From contig NZ_JANFMV010000001.1 in the NCBI RefSeq assembly GCF_024385575.1, positions 3,811,681-3,875,680 on the forward strand: 64,000 nucleotides of DNA, given 5' to 3'. The DNA is from Rhizobium sp. NRK18 (GTDB lineage Bacteria; Pseudomonadota; Alphaproteobacteria; Rhizobiales; Rhizobiaceae). Each line of letters starts with the position of its first letter. Position 1 is the first letter of the stretch. This document shows positions 55,452 to 63,625 of this stretch, piece by piece. The notes below the pieces were generated by a model. The model had not been told where the DNA came from. It made no database searches and was given only the letters and a program-made list of their open reading frames with translations. A program made the position numbers and the translations under genes.

Positions 55452-55837
55452 CATGCCGGAACGACGTCGGTCAGCGCAAAGTCATTGCCCTTGAAAAGCA
55501 GCGGTTCGCCGCGCGTCATGGAGAGGGCATAGGAAAAGCAATCGCCGAAATTCAACCCGGCCGGATGCCTTCCCTTTCCGAAGCGTTGCCACGCCCACCG
55601 CGCGACATCCGTCTGTTCGGTATTGGCGGCCACCCTCTCGAACCCGGCCGTGTGAAGCCAGAGATCAAACTCGCCGGCGGCCGCTTCCCCGAACCGCGCT
55701 TCCAGAACAATCGCCGCCTCGAGCCATGTCACGGCGGAAATCAACCGGACGGGGTCGCGTATGATCTTGTCCTGGAAGCTCACGGCTTCCGGTTCGCTCG
55801 CGGTTATTGCCACGATGGCAGACGTATCGATCACCAT
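55451..55837 (-). CDS. vapC: PIN domain ribonuclease toxin (VapC type), between infB and rbfA
   Basis: 128-aa PIN protein starting MVIDTSAIVAIT (first Asp at residue 4). It includes TWLEAAIVLEAR (Glu) and LNFGDCFSYALSM (Asp), ending LLFKGNDFALTDVVPA. All conserved acidic positions are present, so it should be an active nuclease. Its ATG overlaps the antitoxin stop (TGATG). It lies on the strand opposite to infB and rbfA, which flank it. Confidence 0.9.
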   Translation of the reverse strand: MVIDTSAIVAITASEPEAVSFQDKIIRDPVRLISAVTWLEAAIVLEARFGEAAAGEFDLWLHTAGFERVAANTEQTDVARWAWQRFGKGRHPAGLNFGDCFSYALSMTRGEPLLFKGNDFALTDVVPA

Positions 55838-56094
55838 CAGCCCGGCAAGCCATCGTCGTCGTAACCGAGAATCTCGTCGGCGCTGCGTCGATCGTCGATC
55901 GGCATTCTTGCAAACCGGCTTCTGATGACGTCCAGCTTGTCGCGCAGGATGGTGTCCAGCTGAACGTTGCTTCCAAGTCGCTTCAGGCGGTCTTCGATTG
56001 CCTTTCTGGTCGCCTCGGTGATGCTTTCCCCCGTACGGCTGGCAAGCATCCGTGCCAACCGCTCGGTCTCGGGATCCTTGATGCTGAGTGCCAT
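55837..56094 (-). CDS. vapB: VapB-type antitoxin (PSK transcription factor family)
   Basis: 85-aa protein beginning MALSIKDPETERLARMLA, then TGESITEATRKAIEDRLKRL. This is the pattern of the Rv0623-like/PSK_trans_fac antitoxins that pair with PIN toxins. The acidic C-terminus (ADEILGYDDDGLPG) probably wraps the toxin. An AAGGTAG ribosome site and an AT-rich stretch (TAAAATATAT) lie just upstream, likely the autoregulated promoter. Confidence 0.88.
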   Translation of the reverse strand: MALSIKDPETERLARMLASRTGESITEATRKAIEDRLKRLGSNVQLDTILRDKLDVIRSRFARMPIDDRRSADEILGYDDDGLPG

Positions 56095-56276
56095 TTTCTA
56101 CCTTTCTACCTGATTGGATATATTTTACCTCACCAAACCTCGAATGAACATATCGACCGGTGAGACGCCCCACCCTTGACCTTTCGCCCGAAAAGGTTCA
56201 TTCACCGCCCACTTTGAAATCTCGGGTTCGATCCCCCGGCTGCCGCGCCGTATTGCGGCGCAAGAGTTAGAGAGAA

Positions 56277-56687
56277 ATGGCAAAAGCTACATCATCGGCG
56301 CCGTCGCAGCGCATGCTGCGCGTTGGAGAACAGGTCCGCGCCGCCATCACCCAGGTGCTGCAGCGCGGCGAAGTGCGCGACGACCTTCTGGAAAAGACCG
56401 TCGTTTCCATCTCGGAAGTGCGCATGTCGCCGGACTTGAAGATCGCCACGGCCTATGTGACGCCGCTCGGCCTCACCGACCACGACGCGGTAGTCAAGGC
56501 GCTCAACAAGAACGCCAAATACATCCGCGGCCGTCTCGGCGGCCAGCTCCGGCAGATGAAATACATGCCGGAAGTGCGCTTCCGCGACGACACCTCGTTC
56601 GACAACTACCAGAAGATCGACGAGCTTTTGCGGTCGCCCGAGGTCCAGCGCGACCTCGATCACGATGATGACGACACCCAAAACTAA
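56277..56687 (+). CDS. rbfA: 30S ribosome-binding factor RbfA
   Basis: KH-like 16S rRNA maturation and cold-shock factor, 136 aa. The start [24 protein letters not shown] is typical, followed by [25 protein letters not shown]-terminal [21 protein letters not shown] segment ends in an acidic tail. truB follows after 9 bp. It is separated from infB by the toxin-antitoxin cassette, so its promoter must lie in 56095-56276. Confidence 0.96.
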   Translation: MAKATSSAPSQRMLRVGEQVRAAITQVLQRGEVRDDLLEKTVVSISEVRMSPDLKIATAYVTPLGLTDHDAVVKALNKNAKYIRGRLGGQLRQMKYMPEVRFRDDTSFDNYQKIDELLRSPEVQRDLDHDDDDTQN

Positions 56688-56696
56688 GAAGAACAT

Positions 56697-57626
56697 ATGT
56701 CCAGACCCCGCAAGCCCAAGGGCCGGCCGGTTTCCGGCTGGCTGATCCTCGACAAGCCGTTCGATTTCGGCTCCACCGAGGCCGTTTCCAAGATCAAGTG
56801 GCTCTATAAGGCGCAGAAGGCGGGCCATGCCGGCACGCTCGATCCGCTCGCCTCCGGCATGCTGCCGATCGCGCTCGGCGACGCCACCAAGACCGTGCCC
56901 TACGTCATGGACGGCCGCAAGATCTACGAATTTGCCGTCACCTGGGGCGAGGAGCGCGCAACAGACGACCTCGAAGGCGATGTCGTGCAGTCCTCCGACG
57001 CGCGGCCGACGGAAGAGGCGATCCGCGCCATCCTGCCGAACTATACCGGCGTCATCGAGCAGATCCCGCCGCAGTTTTCGGCCATCAAGATCGCCGGCGA
57101 GCGCGCCTATGACATGGCCCGCGACGGCGAGACGGTCGAAATCCCCGCCCGCGAGGTGGAAATCTTCCGCCTGACGCTGCTCAAAACCGAAGCCGACCGC
57201 GCCTTCTTCGAGGTCGAATGCGGCAAGGGCACCTATGTGCGCTCGCTCGCCCGCGATTTCGGCCGCGATCTCGGCTGCTATGGCCATGTCTCGGCGCTGC
57301 GCCGCACCTATGTCGCCCCTTTCGGCGAGGCGCAGATGGTGCCGCTCGCAAAGCTGACAGAGCTGGAAGAGATCGAGGATCAGGACGCCCGTCTTGCCGC
57401 CCTCGACGCCTTCCTGATCGATACGGCGGAAGCCCTCTCGTCGCTCCCGCATGTGCCGGTCACCGACGACCAGGCCCACCGCATCAAGATGGGCAATCCG
57501 ATTCTGCTGCGCGGCCGCGACGCCCCGCTCGGAGCCGACGACGCCTATGCGACCGTCAAGGGCAAGCTGATCGCCATCGGCGAGATCGCCGGCGGCGAGT
57601 TCCGGCCGCGTCGGGTGTTCGGATAA
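56697..57626 (+). CDS. truB: tRNA pseudouridine(55) synthase TruB
   Basis: Makes pseudouridine 55 in the T-loop of tRNAs, 309 aa. The catalytic Asp is in [19 protein letters not shown] near residue 45. The KxxxG/RxxxD segments [20 protein letters not shown] and [15 protein letters not shown] follow. The C-terminal part lacks a clear PUA domain of the E. coli length but matches alphaproteobacterial TruB. The rbfA-truB pair is conserved. Confidence 0.97.
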   Translation: MSRPRKPKGRPVSGWLILDKPFDFGSTEAVSKIKWLYKAQKAGHAGTLDPLASGMLPIALGDATKTVPYVMDGRKIYEFAVTWGEERATDDLEGDVVQSSDARPTEEAIRAILPNYTGVIEQIPPQFSAIKIAGERAYDMARDGETVEIPAREVEIFRLTLLKTEADRAFFEVECGKGTYVRSLARDFGRDLGCYGHVSALRRTYVAPFGEAQMVPLAKLTELEEIEDQDARLAALDAFLIDTAEALSSLPHVPVTDDQAHRIKMGNPILLRGRDAPLGADDAYATVKGKLIAIGEIAGGEFRPRRVFG

Positions 57627-57665
57627 GCTTCACCGATCGCCGCCAAAACCAGCGGCGGCGGTCCG

Positions 57666-58385
57666 CTATCGCGGCAATTGCGCGAAACCCTTGGCGAGGA
57701 TCGGCCCCGTCGGCCGGCCCGTCGGCGAGCCGCCACGCTGCTCGAGCGTGATTTCGTAAAGCTGGTTGTCCTTCGGGCGCGGCAATGCCGGCCCGTCGAG
57801 CCGCGTCGAGCGCGTGCCTTCGATCAGGCCGAGCGACACCGGCCCGGTGTCCTTCGACGGCAGGGTCCAGACCTGCATCGTCCTGTCGGCCGGAACGGAG
57901 ATGTCGGCCAGCAGCTGAACGGTGGCATTTTCGTTGCCGAAGTCTTCCACGACCGCCTGAACCTGACCCGTCTCGTCGAGCAGCACGGCGATGACGACCG
58001 GCTCGACGGTGCGCATCAGCGACGCCGTCAGCCCGCCGACAAGCAGGATGCTCGCCGCGATGGCCGCAATCGCGGTGGCGCGCCAGGCCTTGATGCGATT
58101 GTCATTGGCGGGTGGTGGCGAGGCGGGCGGTGGCGACGGCCGCGCCGCAAGGCGCGTCTGCTCCGGCAGCGCCGCCGATATGCGCTGCCACAGGCCCTCA
58201 TCGACCGGCGCGGGGTCGATACTGGTGTCGAGCGGCAGGAAGCGCTCGCGGCTTGCCGCCACGGCCTGCCGCAGGTCTGCGTCATGTTCCATCTCGGCCT
58301 CCACGTCCGCCGCCTCGGCGGCTTCAAGCAGCCCGAGCACGTATTCGTCGGCGATGGCGTGCATGTCGTTTCGATCCACGGTCAT
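57666..58385 (-). CDS. Membrane anti-sigma factor (RskA type)
   Basis: 239-aa protein. A cytoplasmic anti-sigma N-terminus (HAIADEYVLGLLEAAEAADVEAEM) is followed by a Pro/Ala linker, one transmembrane helix (about residues 102-122, ATAIAAIAASILLVGGLTA) and a periplasmic RskA domain ending in the TLEQRGGSPTGRPTGPILAKG pattern. The ATG overlaps the sigma stop codon as ATGA, so the partners are made together. It should hold the ECF sigma at the membrane until a periplasmic signal triggers proteolysis (known for RskA). Confidence 0.9.
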   Translation of the reverse strand: MTVDRNDMHAIADEYVLGLLEAAEAADVEAEMEHDADLRQAVAASRERFLPLDTSIDPAPVDEGLWQRISAALPEQTRLAARPSPPPASPPPANDNRIKAWRATAIAAIAASILLVGGLTASLMRTVEPVVIAVLLDETGQVQAVVEDFGNENATVQLLADISVPADRTMQVWTLPSKDTGPVSLGLIEGTRSTRLDGPALPRPKDNQLYEITLEQRGGSPTGRPTGPILAKGFAQLPR

Positions 58386-58933
58386 GCCATGCACTCCCTG
58401 AGCGCCGCCAGCCCCCGCCGGATCCAGGACTTGGTCGTCCCCAGCGGCAGGCCGAGCCGTCCCGCGATTTCGCCGTGGGAATAGCCGCCAACATAGGCCA
58501 TCAGGATGCCGCGCTTGTTCTTCTCGTCGAGCGCGCCGAGACAGCCGTAAAGACGCGAGTTGCGGTCGAGCCGGCTCCAGGCGGCCATGACATCCTCGGA
58601 TGTCTCCTGCTCCTGAAGTGCCACGATGTCCTCGCTTCCATATTCCCGCTTGCCGTCGCGCAGCATGTTGAGCGCCCTGTTGCGCACGATGGCGTAGATC
58701 CAGCCGCGTGCCGAGCCGCGGGCGGGATCATACTGATGGGCATGCGTCCAGATCCGGATGAAGGCTTCCTGGACGACCTCTTCGGCAAGCTCCCGACGCC
58801 GGACGATGCGCTGCGCCACCGCCACAAGCCGCCCGGCCTCGATCTCGAAGATGGCGCGCAGCGCCGTGCGATCGCCCGCGGCGCAGGCCACCAGCCGGCG
58901 TTCGAGTTCCTCCGGCGCGACGCCCATCAGCAT
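58382..58933 (-). CDS. ECF RNA polymerase sigma factor, SigK type
   Basis: Group IV sigma factor of 183 aa. Region 2 is LAEEVVQEAFIRIWTHAHQYDPARGSA with the RGWIYAIVRNRALNMLR region 2.4 helix. Region 4 is YVGGYSHGEIAGRLGLPLGTTKSWIRRGL. The start is placed at the ATG with GAGGAG 9 bases upstream, rather than a GTG three codons earlier. It is coupled to the RskA-like gene. Similarity to M. tuberculosis SigK is by domain pairing and general pattern; it likely drives itself and the divergent DUF4394 gene. Confidence 0.92.
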   Translation of the reverse strand: MLMGVAPEELERRLVACAAGDRTALRAIFEIEAGRLVAVAQRIVRRRELAEEVVQEAFIRIWTHAHQYDPARGSARGWIYAIVRNRALNMLRDGKREYGSEDIVALQEQETSEDVMAAWSRLDRNSRLYGCLGALDEKNKRGILMAYVGGYSHGEIAGRLGLPLGTTKSWIRRGLAALRECMA

Positions 58934-58992
58934 ACGGCCCACTCCTCATTCGATGCGATCCGGATCCCGCGGATCGATTTTTCCTTCAACAG

Positions 58993-59076
58993 CTATAACC
59001 GAGAGAGGCTCGATTGGATGCAGCGCCAATTATTTTTTTCGGTGCTGCATCCAAATGCACATGCCGGCGTGTCTAG
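58993..59076. promoter_or_regulatory. Divergent pair of ECF-type promoters
   Basis: A perfect 11-bp inverted repeat, TTGGATGCAGC (59014-59024) and GCTGCATCCAA (59044-59054), with 19 bp between. Outside each arm, exactly 14 bp after CATCCAA, lies a similar box: GTTATAG towards the sigma gene (58993-58999, read on minus) and GTGTCTAG towards DUF4394 (59069-59076). This is what two copies of one ECF promoter facing outward would look like. CATCC agrees with the SigK -35 CCATCC as I recall it. Confidence 0.65.
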
Positions 59077-59143
59077 CCCACAGGAAGCAGGAATTGGCCG
59101 CCGCCAGACCGCTTCCGTTTGAAAAACCCAATGGGAGAATGAC

Positions 59144-59935
59144 ATGACAAAGACGATCACCCTCAGCCTGCTTGCCTCTGTCCTCGTGGCCGGCACCGCA
59201 GCCAATGCCTTTGCCGCCCCCGTTCTGGGCCTTATCGGCGACAAGACCCTCGTGATGTTCGACACGGAGAAGCCGGACGTCTCGAAGACCATGGAGGTCA
59301 CCGGCGTCGACAGACTGGTCGGCGTCGATTTCCGTCCCGCAAACGGCACCGTGATCGGTGTGACGCCGGACCACAAGATCGTGACGATCGACCCGGAAAC
59401 CGGCGCTGCCACCGAGGTTGCCACCATGGACAAGACGCTGCCGATGACCGACGCCCCCGTCGTCGTCGACTTCAACCCGATGGCCGACCGCCTTCGCTTC
59501 ATGACGGGCACGACCAATCACCGCGTCCACCCCGATACCGGCGCCGTCACCGTCGACGGCTCGCTTGCCTTCGAGGACGGCGACATGCACAAGGGCGAGA
59601 CCCCGAACATCGTCTCGGCCGCCTATATCAACTCGATCGGCAAGCCGGAAAAGACCGCGATGTACAACATCGACGCGACGATCGGCGCCCTCATCCAGCA
59701 GACCAAGCCGAATGACGGCACGCTGAAGGCGATCGGCAAGCTCGGCATCAAGGACATGCCCGCCACCTACGCCTTCGACATCCAGGGCATGGAAGGCGGC
59801 AAGAACACCGCCTATCTGGTCGCCAGCAAGGTGCTCTACACCGTCAACCTGGAAACCGGTGCGGCGACCGAAGTCGGCGCAGTCGGCGGCGTCGACGGCG
59901 ACCTCCGCGACATCACCGTGCTTCCGGCGATGTAA
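59144..59935 (+). CDS. DUF4394 secreted protein
   Basis: Exported protein of 263 aa with a signal peptide (cleavage after ANAFA near residue 25). The mature part is made of repeated beta-propeller-like blades: GLIGDKTLVMFDTEKP, VVDFNPMADRLRFMTGT, NHRVHPDTGAVTVDG and VLYTVNLETGAATEVG. This matches DUF4394, a family of unknown function. GGGAGAA precedes the ATG. Being divergent from a sigma/anti-sigma pair, it is probably the main target of that sigma factor and may act in the envelope stress it senses. Confidence 0.87.
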   Translation: MTKTITLSLLASVLVAGTAANAFAAPVLGLIGDKTLVMFDTEKPDVSKTMEVTGVDRLVGVDFRPANGTVIGVTPDHKIVTIDPETGAATEVATMDKTLPMTDAPVVVDFNPMADRLRFMTGTTNHRVHPDTGAVTVDGSLAFEDGDMHKGETPNIVSAAYINSIGKPEKTAMYNIDATIGALIQQTKPNDGTLKAIGKLGIKDMPATYAFDIQGMEGGKNTAYLVASKVLYTVNLETGAATEVGAVGGVDGDLRDITVLPAM

Positions 59936-59998
59936 CCTCCGATCGGGGGCGGAGCTCCGGTTCCGCCCCCCTCAGGTGCCGAGCATACGCGTCTTGAC

Positions 59999-60168
59999 GG
60001 TTTCCCCTTCTCCCCTTGGGGGTCCGAAGGACGGGCGAGACCGTCGGCTCGCCCCGGTCAAGTGCCGAACACAGCGAGGCGATGAGGAGTTCCCTCCCCT
60101 TGCGCCAGCCGAGAACCCCTCATCCGGCCCGCATATGCCCCGACGCTTAGCCACTTCACCGACGCCAC
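59999..60168. repeat. Rhizobial intergenic palindromic element, copy 2
   Basis: Shares CCTTCTCCCCTTGGGG, AAGTGCCGAAC, AGGCGATGAG, GTTCCCTCC and AACCCCTCATCCGGC with the element at 27831-27950, but with an extra insertion of about 30 bp and a degenerate right end. It borders the AT-rich segment that follows. The rest of 59936-60336 contains no gene; from about 60280 the base composition turns AT-rich. Confidence 0.75.
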
Positions 60169-60381
60169 CCACAACATCCGTCATGCCGGACTTGATCCGG
60201 GATAACGGGGAGGCGGCAGAAGTGCGCCCCATCAAAGCAACCCGTCAATCTTCAAAATGCGCGTCCTGAAAGCAACCTAGTCTTTATTGAGTAGCCATGG
60301 ATTGTATACATTAATAGTGTCTACTTTGAATCGGTAATGTATCTAAATATTTCTAAACTCCGACTTGTTTTGGAAACAACC

Positions 60382-60954
60382 ATGAAAATTGATTTTTCAG
60401 ACCTCTTGTCCGACGAAATTACGCAAGTGCCGAAGGAAATTCAGCCATTCGTGAAAGAGAAAGATTGGCCTTCTGCTGACCCTTTTGCCCAAACATGGAT
60501 GAACTACAGCAGCATCTATTCACATGCCGTCGACGTGATGGCGCAACGAGTCATTTCCGGCCATTGGTATGACAAAAATCTAATAATCCCACTACTTTAT
60601 GTTGTTAGGCACAGTATTGAGCTGTCGCTCAAATACGCGATCAGCCATGTTGCAGCCTATACTAGCTTACCGACCAACACTCAGGGTCACAATTTATTAG
60701 TGCTATTCGACCATTTGCAAAAACAGTACATGCAAGCCACTGGATTGCCGACCGATGACGAATGGACAGCGTTTTGCCGAAAGTTGATTATTCATATTGC
60801 GGAGTTTGACCCCGGTGGGGATCGTTTCCGCTACCCGTCCAACAACAGGGGCGATACGTTCACTGAAGCTGACGTCGACATGGAGGGTCTTCTGAAAGCA
60901 CACGCACATCTCACGGGATGGGCGACAGCAACAGTTGCAGTCCTCGAAGGGTAG
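60382..60954 (+). CDS. HEPN-like protein in a putative defence module
   Basis: 190-aa all-helical protein. A segment reading VVRHSIELSLKYAIS followed by GHNLLVLFDHL is typical of HEPN-fold proteins. Further on, FCRKLIIHIAEF contains an R-x4-H arrangement (Arg 133, His 138), the residue spacing of HEPN ribonucleases. No signal peptide or membrane helix is seen. The start at MKIDFSDLL is favoured; an in-frame ATG at 60337 is possible. Codon use and AT content differ from the surrounding genes. The next gene begins 7 bases after its stop. HEPN assignment is by pattern only. Confidence 0.6.
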   Translation: MKIDFSDLLSDEITQVPKEIQPFVKEKDWPSADPFAQTWMNYSSIYSHAVDVMAQRVISGHWYDKNLIIPLLYVVRHSIELSLKYAISHVAAYTSLPTNTQGHNLLVLFDHLQKQYMQATGLPTDDEWTAFCRKLIIHIAEFDPGGDRFRYPSNNRGDTFTEADVDMEGLLKAHAHLTGWATATVAVLEG

Positions 60955-60961
60955 AGACAAG

Positions 60962-61999
60962 ATGAAGTGGAAGATACGGACTGGTCGGGCTGCGACCGCT
61001 TGGGACTGGGTAGTTAAGTTTCCAAGATGCACCTATTGGTGGTCACGCAAGCGGTTCGAGGTGTTTCTTGAGCCCGACAACGAAAACTCCAAGTCAAACC
61101 TTTTCCATCTGTTCCTGATTGCGGGCGCATTCTGCATCGTCATCGTGGCGACAGCATTGGTCATAATCCACTTTGATGCCGGGTCGGCGGGCGGCACGTT
61201 CGGCGATTTCATCGGCGGAACGCTCAATCCGATCCTGACCTTCCTTACCTTCATGGCGCTGCTTATCACCATTGTACTGCAGCAGAAGGAACTGGCGGAA
61301 ACCCGAAATGAGTTGGCAGCGTCTGCGCGAGCCTTAAAAGACCAACACACCTCCCTTGATCGCCAAAACTTCGAGACAACGTTTTTCCAGATGCTGACGC
61401 TTCACAACACTATCGTCAATTCCATCGACCTTGAATGGAGGAACCGAAAGCCCAATGTCTACGACGCCGTGTCTGGCGACATCAATCGTCGCGCAGTAGG
61501 AAGAGATTGCTTCAAGCAATTCTTTGCCAACTACAGAAACTATTACGATCAAGCGACTGAATCAGATGAAAAAGAACATCTTCAAAAGGCATACGATGAT
61601 TTCTGGAACTTGAGGCAACAGGATTTAGCACATTGCTATCGATATCTCTATAATGTACTCCGCTTCGTCCATGAGTATCAAGGTATAAGTGATAAATTGC
61701 GCTATGTTAAATTATTGAGAGCGCAGCTCTCTGACTACGAACTCCTAATGCTTTTCTACACTGCGCTCAACAAGAATGGGCTCAACTATTGGGTTTACAT
61801 CCATGACTACGAGCTGTTCGATAACCTGCCACCCAGCATGCTCATCAAAGCGGAACACAAGGAGCTGTACTCAGAGCGTTCCTTCGGAGAGCCCAAAAGG
61901 CCTCCAGTTGAGATATGGCCGCCCAGTCGCTTGGCGGCGATGAGGGAACGCGAGGCGACTGAAGATGTGGGTGCTGCCGCAAACGACAGTGATTCCTAG
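60962..61999 (+). CDS. Putative phage abortive infection protein (AbiC-like family)
   Basis: 345-aa membrane protein. Two helices, at about residues 47-70 and 88-107, flank the conserved FGDFIGGTLNPILTFLTFMAL stretch. A coiled coil follows (KELAETRNELAASARALKDQ). The cytoplasmic domain has NFETTFFQMLTLHNTIVNSI, RYLYNVLRFVHEYQ, and LRAQLSDYELLMLFY. This arrangement matches the family annotated as putative phage abortive infection protein (putAbiC) as I know it. It forms an operon with the HEPN-like gene. Members are mostly uncharacterised; defence is inferred. Confidence 0.8.
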   Translation: MKWKIRTGRAATAWDWVVKFPRCTYWWSRKRFEVFLEPDNENSKSNLFHLFLIAGAFCIVIVATALVIIHFDAGSAGGTFGDFIGGTLNPILTFLTFMALLITIVLQQKELAETRNELAASARALKDQHTSLDRQNFETTFFQMLTLHNTIVNSIDLEWRNRKPNVYDAVSGDINRRAVGRDCFKQFFANYRNYYDQATESDEKEHLQKAYDDFWNLRQQDLAHCYRYLYNVLRFVHEYQGISDKLRYVKLLRAQLSDYELLMLFYTALNKNGLNYWVYIHDYELFDNLPPSMLIKAEHKELYSERSFGEPKRPPVEIWPPSRLAAMREREATEDVGAAANDSDS

Positions 62000-62603
62000 G
62001 CGTGAGCAATAGCGTCTGGAACGCCCCTCTGGAAGATTAAACTTCAAAATGATGCATACAACGCGCGACTTGCCCTCAGACCCACCGCCCTCCTCGTCCC
62101 CCCAAAAAATATCATCCCCCCTTTTCCACCCCCTCTCCGTCTCCCCCATAATACTCCCGTCCCGTACGGATACACCGCCAGGCGTGGCGGCGAGCGGGGC
62201 CGGTTCCGGGTTCGGGGGCAGACGCAGCTTCCGGATAGGGTGCTCCCCTCAAAGGAGGACCATCGGTCGTCGTTCGACGGTCGCCGGGCTTTGCGAGAGA
62301 CGGTGACCCGGCGGAGACAGGGAAAGGCAGGCCCTCTCCGACGTGCATCCCAGGGATGCGGAGGCTGACATACGGTTCGCTGCACATGTCCCGATCCTCT
62401 TGGAGGTGACGGAGAACCGGGCTGTGAGATCCAAGTTCGCAAGGCAGCAGCCGAAGGCGGGGCGTTTCGAACGCTACACTATAAAAAATACCCTGAGGCG
62501 CTCGAAACGCCCCATCCGACCATTGCGGTCGGGACAGTGAGACTGATGCAAGACCCGGAGGCGGAGGCCTGCCGGGGATAAGGTGTTGCGGATGATACAG
62601 ATC
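62000..62603. other. 604-bp region without a recognisable gene, rich in inverted repeats
   Basis: No open frame here is convincing on either strand. Visible structure: a T/C-rich tract (62085-62150), CGCCGGG/CCCGGCG around 62282-62316, the palindrome GCATCCCAGGGATGC near 62346 nested in CTCCG/CGGAG, a perfect 12-bp inverted repeat GGGGCGTTTCGA/TCGAAACGCCCC (about 62460-62516) enclosing an AT-rich core, and CCGACC/GGTCGG just after. A structured RNA or decayed mobile DNA is possible; it matches no RNA family I can name. Confidence 0.5.
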
Positions 62604-63473
62604 TCAGATCGGACTTCTTATGCCTTCCGGCGAGATCATAAAGCCGTCCCTGGCCGCTGTTCTCCAGTCGCACTGCACAATCGACGGCAAATTCGGCCAT
62701 GGCGCCTCGACCATGTCACCTTTGCGCCAGCGGTTGGAATGCCACGTCATGAAATGGAGGTAGAGGATATCGGACGAGAACCGCTCATTCGTCAGCCGCC
62801 CATCCTTCCAAAGCCAAATCCTGGGCGCTTCCCTGATGTCCGGCCATGGCTTGTGCGGGTGTCCGGGCGTCGTGTGGCGCTCGACAAAAAGCGTCTTCGG
62901 CTTTGTCATATAGCGGATGAGATGGCGACGTTTCGGACGGAAATATCGAGAAAAGACCTTCTCGTCGACATTGCGATGGTTGGGATCCTGCAGCAGCCCG
63001 CGCCAGTCCTTGATTATCGTTCCGAAGCTGCGCATTTTTTGCGAATTCCTGAACACGCTCAAATGTCCCGACATCTTGTCGTCATGGGCCGAGATCGCAT
63101 CGAAGCTGTCCAGCAGTTCGTCCGTGTAGATGCTGCGGATGTCACCCCAGATCACATCCATGTCGCAATAGCCGAACGACTTGTAATCGTCGATCTCCGG
63201 CGCAAATACCAGGCCGTAGAACGGCCTGAAATCGACAATTTTATAGGGCTGTATGCCGCCAATCTTGACCCGGAGGGCGGAGGCGACACGCTCCTTGAAA
63301 GCGTCAAACGACATCATTCTCAAAATCACGTTTGGCGCCGAATTTTCGGGTCCGTCCTGATCCGTGAAAATAAGCCAATCGATATCCGGGTTGTGTCGAC
63401 AGGATTCGATGAAAAAATTGATCCATGGCGGCCATGCGCCGAACCACGGACAGATCAAGACCAGTCTCTTCAT
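62604..63473 (-). CDS. DUF6625 family glycosyltransferase-like protein
   Basis: 289-aa protein starting MKRLVLICPWFGAWPPWINFF. FFIESCRHNPDIDWLIFTDQ, KIVDFRPFYGLVFAPEI and the DxD-like FGYCDMDVIWGDI near residue 110 give the layout of a GT-A-type sugar transferase, as in family DUF6625. It probably acts on surface polysaccharide; donor and acceptor are unknown. No clear ribosome site precedes the chosen ATG; earlier in-frame starts exist up to 63521. It stands alone in the accessory end of the window. Confidence 0.72.
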   Translation of the reverse strand: MKRLVLICPWFGAWPPWINFFIESCRHNPDIDWLIFTDQDGPENSAPNVILRMMSFDAFKERVASALRVKIGGIQPYKIVDFRPFYGLVFAPEIDDYKSFGYCDMDVIWGDIRSIYTDELLDSFDAISAHDDKMSGHLSVFRNSQKMRSFGTIIKDWRGLLQDPNHRNVDEKVFSRYFRPKRRHLIRYMTKPKTLFVERHTTPGHPHKPWPDIREAPRIWLWKDGRLTNERFSSDILYLHFMTWHSNRWRKGDMVEAPWPNLPSIVQCDWRTAARDGFMISPEGIRSPI

Positions 63474-63625
63474 GGATGCATGCTTAAAGTTGTGCATGTC
63501 TTCTGTCACAATGTATTTCAAATTTCGGCAGCCGTACGGATTTTTCTTTTAAGCGCCCGGGAACGACATTCGATGAACACCCTCAAGCCGTCAACGCCGG
63601 AGATGCCCGCCGGCAGGCGACGGGT

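Noticed and set aside
62044..62442. Minus-strand frames of 60-132 codons
   Set aside because: Pro/Arg/Ser-rich low-complexity translations in several overlapping frames; inverted repeats explain the sequence better.
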